A stretch of 64,000 bases of DNA, from positions 3,162,001 to 3,226,000 of the forward strand of contig NZ_CP009435.1 in the NCBI RefSeq assembly GCF_000960995.1. The letters are read 5' to 3'. A program made the position numbers and the translations under genes. The notes beneath the pieces are model-generated. The model did no database searches. It worked only from the letters and a program-made list of their open reading frames with translations, and was not told the origin of the DNA. Positions 8,231 through 17,228 of this stretch are shown one piece after another. Numbering within the stretch: position 1 is the stretch's first letter; the number at the start of each line of letters is the position of its first letter. Source of the DNA: Burkholderia glumae LMG 2196 = ATCC 33617. Lineage in GTDB: Bacteria; Pseudomonadota; Gammaproteobacteria; Burkholderiales; Burkholderiaceae.

Positions 8231-10201
8231 TCAGGTTCCAGTGCAAACGAACTGCACGACGTCGGTTCCGGTGCCGCTCAAAGCGAACGAGGTGCCGGAG
8301 GTTTGTGAGATGCGCACCGCGTTGGTAGCGGTCGTGTCGGTGGCCGTGCATGCATAGCTGGTCGACGAGGTATAGGCAGCTGCGCCCGAGAGCGTGACCG
8401 TGGCCGCGCCCGAGGCGAGTGTCGCCGTCCCCTTCACCATGTGCGGCGCGTTGGCGGCCGCGCCGGAGGTCGAATACAACGGCATCGCGCCGGTGCCGGT
8501 CGCGGCCAGGTTCCCGTAGACGGCGGCCGAGCCTCCAACCTGCAGCTTGTTAGTGCCGTCGTCCGTGCCGCCGACGAGCAGGCGGCCGCCGTATTTGGTG
8601 AGATTGATGTTGAACTTCGTCCCGGCTGACGCCGTGTTGTATGCCTCGACCGCGAGCTCGGATGCGGTGTCGGAATAGAAGCTCGCCGTGGCCGAGTTGC
8701 TCAGCTTCATCTGCACCGCGCCGCCGCCCTTGGGACTGAGCGTCACGGGAATCGTGGCGTCCGAGCCGATGGCGGCCAGCGCTGGCGACGAGCCGGCCGC
8801 AGCACTCATCGAGCTCAACGAGTTGCCGCTGTTCACGGACTGGTAGAAGCTTCCCGATCCGGTGAGATTGAACGGCGCGGAGTAGTTCGATGCGCTGTCG
8901 AGCTGCGCGCCGAAGATCTGGTTTCCGGCAGCGCCGTTGATCTCGGCGACGCACGATGTTGCGTTCGTCACCCCGTATGTCTGGCAGCCGAGCCCCATGG
9001 CGGTATTGTTCGACGAGCCATCCAGCACGAGGCCGCGCTGAAGGCTGTTGATCGACTCGATCCACGTCGATGCGATACGCGTGTATGCGGAGTTCTTGAT
9101 GTACAAGACGTCGCCGAGCGCGTTGTCGATCGTGTTGCCAAAGAACCCGAAGTCGTTGTTGTTCCCTGCCAGGCGCACGACGTTGATCGACGCGTTGTAG
9201 GGATGCGAGTTCTGGATCATCGTGGTCTGCGCGCCGGGGTTGGCGTAGATGCAGTAGTTCACGACGAACCCGCCGTTCATGATGAAGCCGTCGATCGTCG
9301 AGTCGGATGCGAACGCCCCCAACTCGATCCCGGCCTTGCCGGCAGTCGTCGAGTAGATGCGGATGTTCTTCAGCCGCACGTCGTGCATGTAGACCGACGT
9401 CGTCGGGTTGCCGTCGATCTTGATCGACGAATAGCCGGCCGGGACATTGTTGAAGGCCAGGTTCAGCAGGTCGAGCGTCTGCGCGAACGTGGTGTCGAGC
9501 GTGTTCGCGGTGCCGGCGGTGCCGTCGAACTTCAGATCACGGATCGTCGAGTGCGAGTCGAACGTGAAGGCGCCCGCGATCGCCGGATAGCTGATCGAGC
9601 CGCCCGTCTGGATCAGGACACTGTTCGGGCCGTCTCCGTAGAGCGTGAATCCGACGGTCTGCGGCAAGACCAGGCCGCTCTCGCGATACTGGCCCGCCGG
9701 GATATAGACGGTCTTCGCTCCCGAGTTCAGCGCGGCCTGGATGCAGGCCGTGCTATCGGCTACACCGGTTTTGTCGCAGCCCGGGAAGTCGAGGATGCTC
9801 ACCACGTCGCTCAGCTTGCTTGCGACCGAGCGGCCGCCGGCGCCGGACAGCGATGCCTGGAACTGCAGATTGCCGGTCGCGCCCAGCGCCGTGGTCGCGC
9901 CGGTGCCGCCCGAGGCAAACGAAAGAGGCGTCGAGAACGAAACGCTCCCCGTACTGGTCAACGTCGCGAAATTGCCGGTCGAGAAGTTGCCCGTCGCAAA
10001 CGACGCCGTGGTGCCGTTGAGCGGCCCCGTGAGGGTTCCACCCGCCACCGGCAATGCGTTTGCGGCAACGCGGCTGAATGCCGTGTTCAACTGCTCCGCG
10101 GTCAGCACCTGGCCAGGAACAAACTGCCCCATCGCGAGATGGGGCGCACAGACGGCTACCAGCGAGACCGCGAGCAGCAGCGTTTTGAAAATGCGATTCA
10201 T
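8231..10201 (-). CDS. Tail fibre or tailspike with beta-helix domain and signal peptide
   Basis: A 656-residue protein. Residues 1-26 form a convincing Sec signal peptide (MNRIFKTLLLAVSLVAV, then a cleavage-like AMG). A phage fibre N-terminal motif follows, GQVLTAEQLNTAF, then VAGGTLTGPLNG. Residues 130-400 read as a right-handed parallel beta-helix of the pectate-lyase type (VVSILDFPGCDKTGVADSTA, then KTVYIPAGQY). The C-terminus is Ser/Thr/Gly-rich with a receptor-tip character. It would form the host-binding fibre or depolymerase. A signal peptide on a virion tail protein is very unusual. AGAGG precedes the ATG. Confidence 0.82.
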   Translation of the reverse strand: MNRIFKTLLLAVSLVAVCAPHLAMGQFVPGQVLTAEQLNTAFSRVAANALPVAGGTLTGPLNGTTASFATGNFSTGNFATLTSTGSVSFSTPLSFASGGTGATTALGATGNLQFQASLSGAGGRSVASKLSDVVSILDFPGCDKTGVADSTACIQAALNSGAKTVYIPAGQYRESGLVLPQTVGFTLYGDGPNSVLIQTGGSISYPAIAGAFTFDSHSTIRDLKFDGTAGTANTLDTTFAQTLDLLNLAFNNVPAGYSSIKIDGNPTTSVYMHDVRLKNIRIYSTTAGKAGIELGAFASDSTIDGFIMNGGFVVNYCIYANPGAQTTMIQNSHPYNASINVVRLAGNNNDFGFFGNTIDNALGDVLYIKNSAYTRIASTWIESINSLQRGLVLDGSSNNTAMGLGCQTYGVTNATSCVAEINGAAGNQIFGAQLDSASNYSAPFNLTGSGSFYQSVNSGNSLSSMSAAAGSSPALAAIGSDATIPVTLSPKGGGAVQMKLSNSATASFYSDTASELAVEAYNTASAGTKFNINLTKYGGRLLVGGTDDGTNKLQVGGSAAVYGNLAATGTGAMPLYSTSGAAANAPHMVKGTATLASGAATVTLSGAAAYTSSTSYACTATDTTATNAVRISQTSGTSFALSGTGTDVVQFVCTGT

Positions 10202-10216
10202 GGTCCTCTTCCCCGG

Positions 10217-10444
10217 TCAGTTCGACGACGTCGGCGCCACATTGGTCAAGCTGCCGTTCACGACATACCAGCGCTGCCCGTCGTTCGGGTGCCAGTCAGC
10301 GTCGTCGGTGATGGGCAGCATCTGGGACTCCGGGAAAGCCTTGAGCGGATCCTCTGCGTAGCCGTAGGCCTCGGTGTCGATCCAGCCCAACACCGCCTTC
10401 ACCTGCGCGTCGAAATATGCGTATCGAGCCATCGTGATCACCAT
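10217..10444 (-). CDS. Small tail-fibre-associated protein
   Basis: A 75-residue protein (71 if ATG 10432 is used) between two fibre genes. It has the sequence style of small phage fibre-assembly or fibre-associated proteins: a VLGWIDTEAYGY segment near the start, ITDDADW in the middle and GQRWYVVNGSL near the end. Its first ATG overlaps the stop of the upstream fibre gene, so translation is probably coupled. Function is inferred from neighbours. Confidence 0.65.
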   Translation of the reverse strand: MVITMARYAYFDAQVKAVLGWIDTEAYGYAEDPLKAFPESQMLPITDDADWHPNDGQRWYVVNGSLTNVAPTSSN

Positions 10445-12078
10445 TCAATGAGCATGAAACCGGGCATGCCGGGCGTACCGACGGAGCCGTTAGTGGTCCC
10501 CGTCGTAGTGGTCGGGCCATACGACCCACCCGCGCCGGAGCCGCCGACGCCGTAGCCATAGGAAGCGGACGGGGCGATCAGGTTGGCGACGCCGCCAATC
10601 GCGCCGCGGCCGGGCGCTCCGCTCGCGCCGAACGGGCCGCCGCCACCGCGGCCACCCGTCGCGCCAGGTCCGTACTGGGACGTGTCTTGGCCGTATTCGC
10701 CGTTCGGGAATCCGTTGCCGCCGGGTTGGCCGGGCCATGCCTGCGTCGGCGCGCCGCTGCTCCCCACTTGGCCACCTGCACCCGCGGGCAGCACGTCAGA
10801 TCCCACCGAGGTGTTGCTCCCGTTGCCACCGGTGCCCCCGACGGCGCCGGCTACGCCGCCAGCTCCGATCACGATCGGAACGACCTGGCCAGGTGTCACC
10901 GACATTGGGTTTCGGATCCACGATCGACCGGCACCACCACCAGCAGAACCGGCGACGATGTTGTTGGCGGGGATGTTCGGCGATCCGGCGCCACCTCCCC
11001 CACCGGCACAGCCAGTTCGATAGATCGTCGTCACCCCGGGCGGCACGGTGAAGTTGCCGCTCGATGTAAAAATCTGGAAGCGCGGTGCTCCCAACTGCAC
11101 ACTGCCAGTACAGGTGATCAGCACGTACGAGGAAATGTCGGCACGCCAGAGCAGCAGCGCACGACCGCCCGCGGCGAGCTCGCCGCCCGTGAGAGCACTC
11201 TGGGAAACGCCGACGATGGGCGCAGCCGCGATTACGCCCGGGTTGGGGGTGAAGGTCGCCGCCCCGGTATTCGTGTTCGCCACCTTCACCCAGAAGGCCT
11301 GGTTGTCGGTGAGAGTCGTAGACGGAACGGGGAAATTCGCCTGCAGCGTGTTGACCGCGCCAACGTCGGTGCCGAAGTTGAGGTTGCCGGTCTGAACCGA
11401 TTGAAGAAGGCCGCTCGGCAGAATCGGCGCGCCCGAGTACTGGGCGATGTTCGCCGACGTGATCGAGGTTTGGCCGAACGCGACAGTGATCACCCAAAGG
11501 CCCACCCAGCCGGTGTCCGGCGACGGCGTCGCCTGGGTCCCGCTCGTCGCAGGGATCCCGGCCTTCACCTGAAATGCGACCACTCCATCGCGGAATGTGT
11601 TGCTCGTCGCACCCGTATTACCGGGCCCTGACCACGGGGTCGCCGGGTTCGCGGCGTTGTAGAACTGCAGCACCACCGGAGCGTTCCCGGTGGTCGGATC
11701 AAGGCTGATATCGCTGTCCTGATACTGCGCCTCGATCAGGTAGCTGATCGACTGCCCGCTCGTACCGGGCGGCGCAAACGCCGAGCTGATGTACGTTTCG
11801 AGCTGAATGCCCTGTTTGAGGATCTGATCGGTCGTGTCGGCCGGCAACGTGCCGCACGTGGTCGCTTCCAGGTTCTCGAGTTGGTAGATCTCGCCCTTCC
11901 CGATTTGGACAGTCATGCCGGCCGGCGATGTCGGGGTGCACGCAAGCCCCTGCACGACGGTGTTGGTGCCGAGCACCGCCGAGCTGAGCTTCGCCAGCCC
12001 CACCATGGTTTGCTGCGCCTGAGCGGAGAATGTCCACTCGTAGACTTGCTGCCCGATATACGTTTCGATGCGACGCAT
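10438..12078 (-). CDS. Tail fibre protein with glycine-rich tip
   Basis: A 546-residue protein. The N-terminal part (about 1-330) contains beta-strand-rich repeats typical of fibre shafts. From about residue 350 it has the FTSSGNFTVPPGVTTIYRT motif, which commonly introduces a glycine-rich adhesin domain. The last 170 residues are extremely Gly-rich (GGGGGAGSP and many GxGG runs), like the polyglycine-loop tips that bind surface receptors in other phages. It lies at the end of the baseplate gene block and just after an intrinsic terminator, so it may have its own promoter. ATG 12078 is used because an earlier ATG lies inside the terminator. Confidence 0.85.
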   Translation of the reverse strand: MRRIETYIGQQVYEWTFSAQAQQTMVGLAKLSSAVLGTNTVVQGLACTPTSPAGMTVQIGKGEIYQLENLEATTCGTLPADTTDQILKQGIQLETYISSAFAPPGTSGQSISYLIEAQYQDSDISLDPTTGNAPVVLQFYNAANPATPWSGPGNTGATSNTFRDGVVAFQVKAGIPATSGTQATPSPDTGWVGLWVITVAFGQTSITSANIAQYSGAPILPSGLLQSVQTGNLNFGTDVGAVNTLQANFPVPSTTLTDNQAFWVKVANTNTGAATFTPNPGVIAAAPIVGVSQSALTGGELAAGGRALLLWRADISSYVLITCTGSVQLGAPRFQIFTSSGNFTVPPGVTTIYRTGCAGGGGGAGSPNIPANNIVAGSAGGGAGRSWIRNPMSVTPGQVVPIVIGAGGVAGAVGGTGGNGSNTSVGSDVLPAGAGGQVGSSGAPTQAWPGQPGGNGFPNGEYGQDTSQYGPGATGGRGGGGPFGASGAPGRGAIGGVANLIAPSASYGYGVGGSGAGGSYGPTTTTGTTNGSVGTPGMPGFMLIEW

Positions 12079-12095
12079 GTGATGGCCTGAAAATG

Positions 12096-12119
12096 AAAAA
12101 GCCCGCACGAGGCGGGCTT
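12096..12119 (-). terminator. Intrinsic terminator between baseplate and fibre genes
   Basis: An 8-bp stem (12099-12106 with 12112-12119) with a five-base loop, followed on the minus strand by five T. It separates the tail protein I-like gene from the fibre genes and could set lower expression of the fibres. Confidence 0.8.
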
Positions 12120-12147
12120 GGTGGAGGTGAATGCGGCCCTTGCCGCA

Positions 12148-12894
12148 TCAGTCGAGTGTTGATTGATCCAGTACGAAATTCGCGCCGAGCACCGGCGTGG
12201 GCACACCGAAGTTCGTGATGCACACGCCAATCTTCGTGGCCGCCGGCCGAGTCGCATTCACGGCGGCGAAAATGTCTGCATCCGTCGCCTGGGTGACTTC
12301 CTGGGTAAGGGAGCCAGTGTAGCCGTGCGACGTCGGTGCCGAGAGCGCGGACCACGTGGGCGCATTCGCGTAGGCGGCCCCCAATGAGCCGCCCGTCACC
12401 TGAGGTCGGTAGACCGTGATCAGGGCAGTGAACGGAGCCGCAATGGACCCCATCCGGGCCACGCCACAGAAGCTGTTCGGACCGGTGTTCGCACCGCAGC
12501 AACCCGTGTCGAGCGGCCGCGCGGGCTCAAAAATGACCGGGTGCCGCCCTGTTAATTGCGTGAGCACCGCATCCATAGCCGGCCGCGTTGCTCGCCGTTG
12601 GAACAACGTCAGCTTGATCCGTGCGATGTAGGAGGCGTCCGTTTCTCCCGCCTTGCGTAGCAGGCTGTCGCCGAAGAAGTCTGCCGCCCACAGGTCGATC
12701 CAACCGCCAGTCGACGCCTGGAGCCTGGTTTGCGCCCATGCGAATTGCACGAGCAAGTAGATGGTCGAGAGCACTGCGGCGACTCCCGACAGCACCGCGC
12801 TGATGATCGGTGCTTCCGCCCAGTCGCCGAACCACCCGCGCGGCATGTAAGACTTCAGCCGCGACAAGATATCTGTCGAATCTCCCGTTGCCAT
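12148..12894 (-). CDS. Baseplate-proximal tail protein (gpI-like position)
   Basis: A 248-residue protein directly following the baseplate J-like gene, where P2-type phages encode gpI. It begins with a hydrophilic segment and a predicted amphipathic region (ILSRLKSYMPRGWFGDW), and has the YLLVQFAWAQTRLQASTGGW segment seen in phage tail proteins that connect fibres to the baseplate. The SYIARIKLTLFQRRATRPAM region leads into a C-terminal half rich in Ala, Gly and Thr. The role in linking baseplate and fibre is inferred from order. Confidence 0.75.
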   Translation of the reverse strand: MATGDSTDILSRLKSYMPRGWFGDWAEAPIISAVLSGVAAVLSTIYLLVQFAWAQTRLQASTGGWIDLWAADFFGDSLLRKAGETDASYIARIKLTLFQRRATRPAMDAVLTQLTGRHPVIFEPARPLDTGCCGANTGPNSFCGVARMGSIAAPFTALITVYRPQVTGGSLGAAYANAPTWSALSAPTSHGYTGSLTQEVTQATDADIFAAVNATRPAATKIGVCITNFGVPTPVLGANFVLDQSTLD

Positions 12895-14016
12895 TCAGTT
12901 CACCGTGATGGTTCCAGGCATGACGCGCTGGGTGTTGGTGACCGTGATGTCGCTCGTGCCGCCGTTCAGCAGCACCCCGGTCACATTCGTGACGCCAGCG
13001 ACGCCGTAAGCAATCGAGGCGAGGATGGTGTACGGAAGCGAGACGCCGTCGCCCAGGCCTTCGATGTAGGACGAGAGCGCAGCAGTCACCTGCTCGACCG
13101 CGGTGGCGTGCGTCACGCCGGTTGTGGTGATAGCCATGGTCACGTTGGCGGTCACATCCTGCGGACCGTGCACGCTGTACGTCGAACAGAGCGGCCGCGC
13201 CACTTCAACCGCTGCACCGACAGCATCCAGCGTGCTGCTCGGCGGATCTCCCGTCCCGTCGTCCGTGATGACCGTGAAGTAGCCGTTCTGCGGCTGGCCG
13301 TTGTACTGCTGGTTCTCGAGGATCGTGCTCTTGACGTTCAGCGCGACGCTGTTGGCAGCCGCCTTCACTGCGGCCAGCGTGGCGCCCCCGATCGCAGCCA
13401 CCCACAAGACGAACCGAGCGCGCGCTGCAGCGTCGGATTCGGCGTCGACGCCGTTCTGGACGGCCAACGAGTTTGAGACGAAATCGACGCCGGGAATCGC
13501 GGTGCCCAGCGTGTTCAGTGCCCCGGCGGAGACGTTCCCGATCGTGCCTGCAACCGTGCATTGCACCGTCACCGACACGCTCGCCTGGCCGGCCGGAATC
13601 ACGTAGCCGCCTTGAGCCGCGCTGTATGCCGGATTGGTCGTATCGGCCACGACAGCGAACTGGACCGTGCCGTCGGCGGTCTGGACGATACCTCCAACCT
13701 CCACGAGCGCCTGACTCGTCGGCGTGAAGCGAGAAAACGTCTCCTGCGTCGTTGCAGCGTCCGCCGGCAACCGCGCGAAGCCGAATTGCGCGAACCAGCT
13801 ATCCAGGTCAGCGCCTGTCGACGTCGAGGCCCGCGTCAGCGCCAACACCTGGAGCACCAGCCCTTGCAGCCAGAGCGCAACACCGCCGGTGGCCTCCGCA
13901 ATGGCGAGCAGCACCGAGCCAACGGTGAAGTCGATGAGCTGCGACGCCGCCCCCTGAACCGCGGTGGCGAAGTTCTGAACGATCGTCGCGAACGACTGGG
14001 TAGACAGATTTGCCAT
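12895..14016 (-). CDS. Baseplate assembly protein J
   Basis: A 373-residue protein of the baseplate J-like family: an N-terminal helical part (QSFATIVQNFATAVQGAAS), the GSVLLAIAEATGGVALWLQ segment, then DLDSWFAQFGFARLPA, and a central VIPAGQASVSVTV region. The family forms the wedge of contractile-tail baseplates. The C-terminal TVTNTQRVMPGTITVN is the usual strand-rich end. It is one base from the gp25-like gene upstream and ends at the start of the gpI-like gene. Confidence 0.9.
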   Translation of the reverse strand: MANLSTQSFATIVQNFATAVQGAASQLIDFTVGSVLLAIAEATGGVALWLQGLVLQVLALTRASTSTGADLDSWFAQFGFARLPADAATTQETFSRFTPTSQALVEVGGIVQTADGTVQFAVVADTTNPAYSAAQGGYVIPAGQASVSVTVQCTVAGTIGNVSAGALNTLGTAIPGVDFVSNSLAVQNGVDAESDAAARARFVLWVAAIGGATLAAVKAAANSVALNVKSTILENQQYNGQPQNGYFTVITDDGTGDPPSSTLDAVGAAVEVARPLCSTYSVHGPQDVTANVTMAITTTGVTHATAVEQVTAALSSYIEGLGDGVSLPYTILASIAYGVAGVTNVTGVLLNGGTSDITVTNTQRVMPGTITVN

Positions 14017-14424
14017 TTAGGGCTCTTGTGAGATATCGAACGACACCAGTTGCGTCTGCGCCGTGTTCGCGTCGGTATAGGAGATCGACGTGCTGACGAC
14101 GTTCTGCGTCTGCGTCAGGCTGATCTGCGGTTGAGGCTGTCGAGCGACAGCCGCCTCGAGCAGCATCTGCCCTTTGATCAGCGCCGTCGTCACCGGGACG
14201 TTGCCAGGCGAGCCAATCTTCCTCGGCACGCCGGCACCGTACTGCGGCTGCCACGTGTAGTCGGCCGAGGCGATCGGATTTCCGGCCGCATCTGAGAGGG
14301 CTGGATTCGTCAGCAGACGTCGATAGACCCGCTGCACGCCCGTCGTCGGGCCATCGGCGACCACGAGATCGCCGGACGGCGACGCGGAGAGGTCCGTGCC
14401 GTAGTAGTGGTAGAGATCGACCAT
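14017..14424 (-). CDS. Baseplate wedge protein (gp25/gpW-like position)
   Basis: A 135-residue protein between the spike and baseplate J genes, where contractile phages place the gp25/gpW wedge subunit. It contains GVQRVYRRLLTNPAL and the YTWQPQYGAGVPRKIG segment, followed by a beta-rich C-terminus. This fits phage baseplate proteins of this position, although the classic GPW/gp25 signature is not obvious. Its start overlaps the stop of the spike gene by one base. Confidence 0.75.
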   Translation of the reverse strand: MVDLYHYYGTDLSASPSGDLVVADGPTTGVQRVYRRLLTNPALSDAAGNPIASADYTWQPQYGAGVPRKIGSPGNVPVTTALIKGQMLLEAAVARQPQPQISLTQTQNVVSTSISYTDANTAQTQLVSFDISQEP

Positions 14425-15143
14425 CAGCTCACCGGAGTCCCTGTATTCGCGCCGCCGTTGCCATTCGAATGCACGTGCGTGCTGTCCACGTGCTTCCCGT
14501 TGTTCGTGATCGAGCCGGTCGAATCGATGTCGCCGACGATCTTGAAATCGCCGGTGATGGTCGATGCCGCCCCGGTCGGGTTCTCACCCGTGATCGTGAT
14601 ACCGGCCTCGCCGGTGATCGTCTCGGTCACGGTCAACGTGCCATTGATGATCGTGTCCGCGTTGACCTTCAGGCCGCCCGCGAACGCCACGGTTCCAGTG
14701 CCATCGCCATTCATCACCACCGTCGAGCCTGCCGCATCGTTCGCGGTGAGCTTTCCGTCGTTGGTCAGCTTCAGGAACTGCCCTTTCTCGTGCACTGCCC
14801 AGATCTCGCCAGACGGTACCGCGGGTGCCGGCTGTGCAATCGAGAAGACGCGCGCCACAACCGTGCCAGACGAGAAATCGCCACCCTCGTACACCACCAG
14901 CACCTGGTCGCCGAGCTTCGGCCCGACGGCGACGCCCCAGCCGCTGCCGATGCCGATCGCGCCGAGCGGCATCCAGTTCGACTCCGCCTCGCCTACCGTG
15001 GGATCGACGGGCTGAATGACCACCTTCACAGCGTGCCGATTCGGGTCATAGCTGCTGATCGTCGCCAGTTGAGGCAGTGAGGCCAAACCATGAGTGCCAA
15101 GGGCCTGTTGCCGAATCGCGTTTGCCAGAGCCGGATAGCTCAT
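14424..15143 (-). CDS. Baseplate spike protein (gpV-like)
   Basis: A 239-residue spike. The N-terminal part has the OB-fold of gpV/gp5-type proteins (HAVKVVIQPVDPTVG, WGVAVGPKLGDQVLVVYEGGD). A beta-helical shaft with TG and NG repeats follows. The apex carries H218, then H223-V-H225, the HxH pattern that binds an iron ion at the tip of P2 gpV. It pierces the outer membrane on tail contraction. It overlaps the hub gene by four bases. Confidence 0.9.
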   Translation of the reverse strand: MSYPALANAIRQQALGTHGLASLPQLATISSYDPNRHAVKVVIQPVDPTVGEAESNWMPLGAIGIGSGWGVAVGPKLGDQVLVVYEGGDFSSGTVVARVFSIAQPAPAVPSGEIWAVHEKGQFLKLTNDGKLTANDAAGSTVVMNGDGTGTVAFAGGLKVNADTIINGTLTVTETITGEAGITITGENPTGAASTITGDFKIVGDIDSTGSITNNGKHVDSTHVHSNGNGGANTGTPVS

Positions 15144-16258
15144 AGGGTCACCTCGGAGTCTGGGGAGTGGTTCTTCGCACCGATGATCATGTCGTAGCCG
15201 CCCTCGAAACTGAGCGTGCGCCGGATGTTGTCGGTGTAATACGCCTGGTCGAACTTCGTCCCGGTGCCGGTGAGCGACAGCATCGACGGGATGTCGAGGT
15301 CGTTGTCACCGGGCAGCGCGACACCTTCCAGCTTCATCTCGTGCGCAACGATCTGCTGGTACCACTTCTGCGCATACTGCAGCGCCTGGTCCTGCGTCAG
15401 GTTCGGCACGGTCCGCGAATAGATCTGCGCGCCGGCGCCAACTGCCGACGATCCAACGCGAATCGTCTTCACGTTCGACGGATAGGCGACCGTGAACCCC
15501 TTCGCGTAGCTCTTGTTCCAACTGCGGATCTTCACCTGGATGCCGCGCGATATCGTCAGCGCGCGCGTGAACCGTGCGGCCTCGAAGTTCGCCTTCGCGC
15601 CGGCTGTCGTGCCCGGCGGCACGTAGACGATCGGGTAAGGCGTCGTCTTCGCAGGATCGAGCGGCGCCTGGAAGTACAGCGACTGCCCGCGCACCCACAC
15701 CTTGAATCCTTCGATGTTGGCCAAGTAGTTGAGAATGTCCCACTCCGATCGCTCGTCCGCCATGTTGACGTGGTCGATCTCGTAGTACTTCCCGACCTGC
15801 GTCGTGGTCGCGGTCACCACCGGCGTCAGGCCGTGCGACTTCGCGAGAGCAGTAGCGATCTCGCTCGACGTCTTGTTCGGCCACTTCTGCGTCGTCTTGT
15901 TGTCGATGAACACCCGCGACAGATCACGCCCATCGACACTGACGGTGTAGGCGGCCGGATCGATCACGACGTGGTCGACCTGGCCGTAGATGAAGCTCTT
16001 GAGGTCCGACGGGCTGAAATTCAGCGGATCGGCAGGAAACCCGATGAACAGCTCCACGTACATGTCCTGCTGTTCGGAGAACCAAGCGACATTGCGGCCC
16101 GGCGGCAGCTGCGCGCCGGCGAATGTGCAGCGAAACGTGTCCGCCGCGTAGTACGCGTTGTTGTCGACCTCCAGCTCGATCCACCCCTTGATCAGTTCGC
16201 CGTTCAACTTCACCGCCCCGCGCGGCGAGCGTGCGGTCGGTTGGAGGAATGAAGTCAT
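15140..16258 (-). CDS. Baseplate hub protein (late control gpD-like)
   Basis: A 372-residue protein of the gpD/gp27 hub family: a beta-barrel N-terminus (LNGELIKGWIELEVDNNAYY), a VHVHxxDL-like FIYGQVDHVVID segment, then the DGRDLSRVFIDNKT motif and a helix-rich C-terminal domain. The hub joins tail tube to spike. Its stop overlaps the spike start, consistent with the two being made in matched amounts. Confidence 0.88.
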   Translation of the reverse strand: MTSFLQPTARSPRGAVKLNGELIKGWIELEVDNNAYYAADTFRCTFAGAQLPPGRNVAWFSEQQDMYVELFIGFPADPLNFSPSDLKSFIYGQVDHVVIDPAAYTVSVDGRDLSRVFIDNKTTQKWPNKTSSEIATALAKSHGLTPVVTATTTQVGKYYEIDHVNMADERSEWDILNYLANIEGFKVWVRGQSLYFQAPLDPAKTTPYPIVYVPPGTTAGAKANFEAARFTRALTISRGIQVKIRSWNKSYAKGFTVAYPSNVKTIRVGSSAVGAGAQIYSRTVPNLTQDQALQYAQKWYQQIVAHEMKLEGVALPGDNDLDIPSMLSLTGTGTKFDQAYYTDNIRRTLSFEGGYDMIIGAKNHSPDSEVTL

Positions 16259-16261
16259 GGA

Positions 16262-17227
16262 TCAGGAAGAAAGGACGCCGCCGCTCGCGCTGGCCACGTA
16301 AGGCGGGATGATCAGCGTCGAGATGCCCGCCAGCGTCGGGTCGGTCAGGTTGTTGGCATTCGCGATGAGCGTCCACGCCGTAGGGTCGCCGTACTCCTTC
16401 GACGCGATATCGAACAGGTTTCCTCCCGGCACGGTCGTCGTGCGCACGCTCGAGTTCACCAGGCCCAGATTCGTCTTAATGCGCCCGAGCAGGCCGCTGA
16501 GCTGCAGCAGTTGGGTCTGCTGGCCGCACGCCCCGAGCTGCGACGTGAAGACCGAGATATTGGACAGGAGCGGTACCGACGGCAGCACGCCGGCCGGCAC
16601 GCCCACGCTGGCCAGAACCGAGTCGGTCGACGCGATCAGCGACGACACGCGCTGGGCCGCAGCATTCAGTGGCTGGAGCACCGACGCGACCGTGCTCTGC
16701 GCCGCACCAACGAACGTCGAAACCGAGCCCACTGCGCTCGATACCGTGTCCATCAGGCCGCTCAGCGTGCTGTCGCCGATGCCTTCCGTCAGCGAGTTGG
16801 CGGAATCCAGATCGCCGTCGATGAGGTCGTCCGCATCGGGCTCACCGGCCTCGTAGACCGGCGCCGTCAGATCGGCGACCACCTCGCACGAGATCCGGTA
16901 CGGGATGCGCGCGAACCGATAATCCGGGTCGAAGCTGCGGATGAACACCTGCAGGTAGATCTCGTCCCACGACAGGTAGAGCGGCTGCGCCGCGTCCATC
17001 ATCTGCTTGAGCGTCAGAGCCCTGTCGAGCGCCGTCTGGCCGTCCTGGGTCGGGAAGAACTGCCCGGCCCACTCGATCGGCCGCGGGTCCGTCCCGAGCG
17101 CCTGCACATCGCGCACGCCGCCCAGCATTTTCTTGATCGAGAGGCGTTGGTCTCCACCGAACCCGATAACTTCCGGGACCTCGAAATCTTGAAACTCAAA
17201 GTCGCCGAGGATGAGAGTCGTAGCCAT
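16262..17227 (-). CDS. Baseplate protein with C-terminal LysM domain
   Basis: A 321-residue protein. The N-terminus reads as a tail-tube-like beta domain (TLILGDFEFQDFEVPEVIGF, then GQFFPT). The middle contains a long Ser/Val-rich helical stretch. The C-terminus is a LysM domain (GGNLFDIASKEYGDPTAW, then LIIPP). This layout matches tube-terminus or hub-connecting proteins of contractile tails that bind peptidoglycan or the tape measure. Start ATG 17227 is one base after the tape-measure stop. Confidence 0.85.
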   Translation of the reverse strand: MATTLILGDFEFQDFEVPEVIGFGGDQRLSIKKMLGGVRDVQALGTDPRPIEWAGQFFPTQDGQTALDRALTLKQMMDAAQPLYLSWDEIYLQVFIRSFDPDYRFARIPYRISCEVVADLTAPVYEAGEPDADDLIDGDLDSANSLTEGIGDSTLSGLMDTVSSAVGSVSTFVGAAQSTVASVLQPLNAAAQRVSSLIASTDSVLASVGVPAGVLPSVPLLSNISVFTSQLGACGQQTQLLQLSGLLGRIKTNLGLVNSSVRTTTVPGGNLFDIASKEYGDPTAWTLIANANNLTDPTLAGISTLIIPPYVASASGGVLSS

Positions 17228-17228
17228 A

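Noticed and set aside
14424..16258. Long plus-strand frames opposite the baseplate genes
   Set aside because: They mirror recognised spike and hub genes and are Arg/His-rich shadows without ribosome binding sites or domains.
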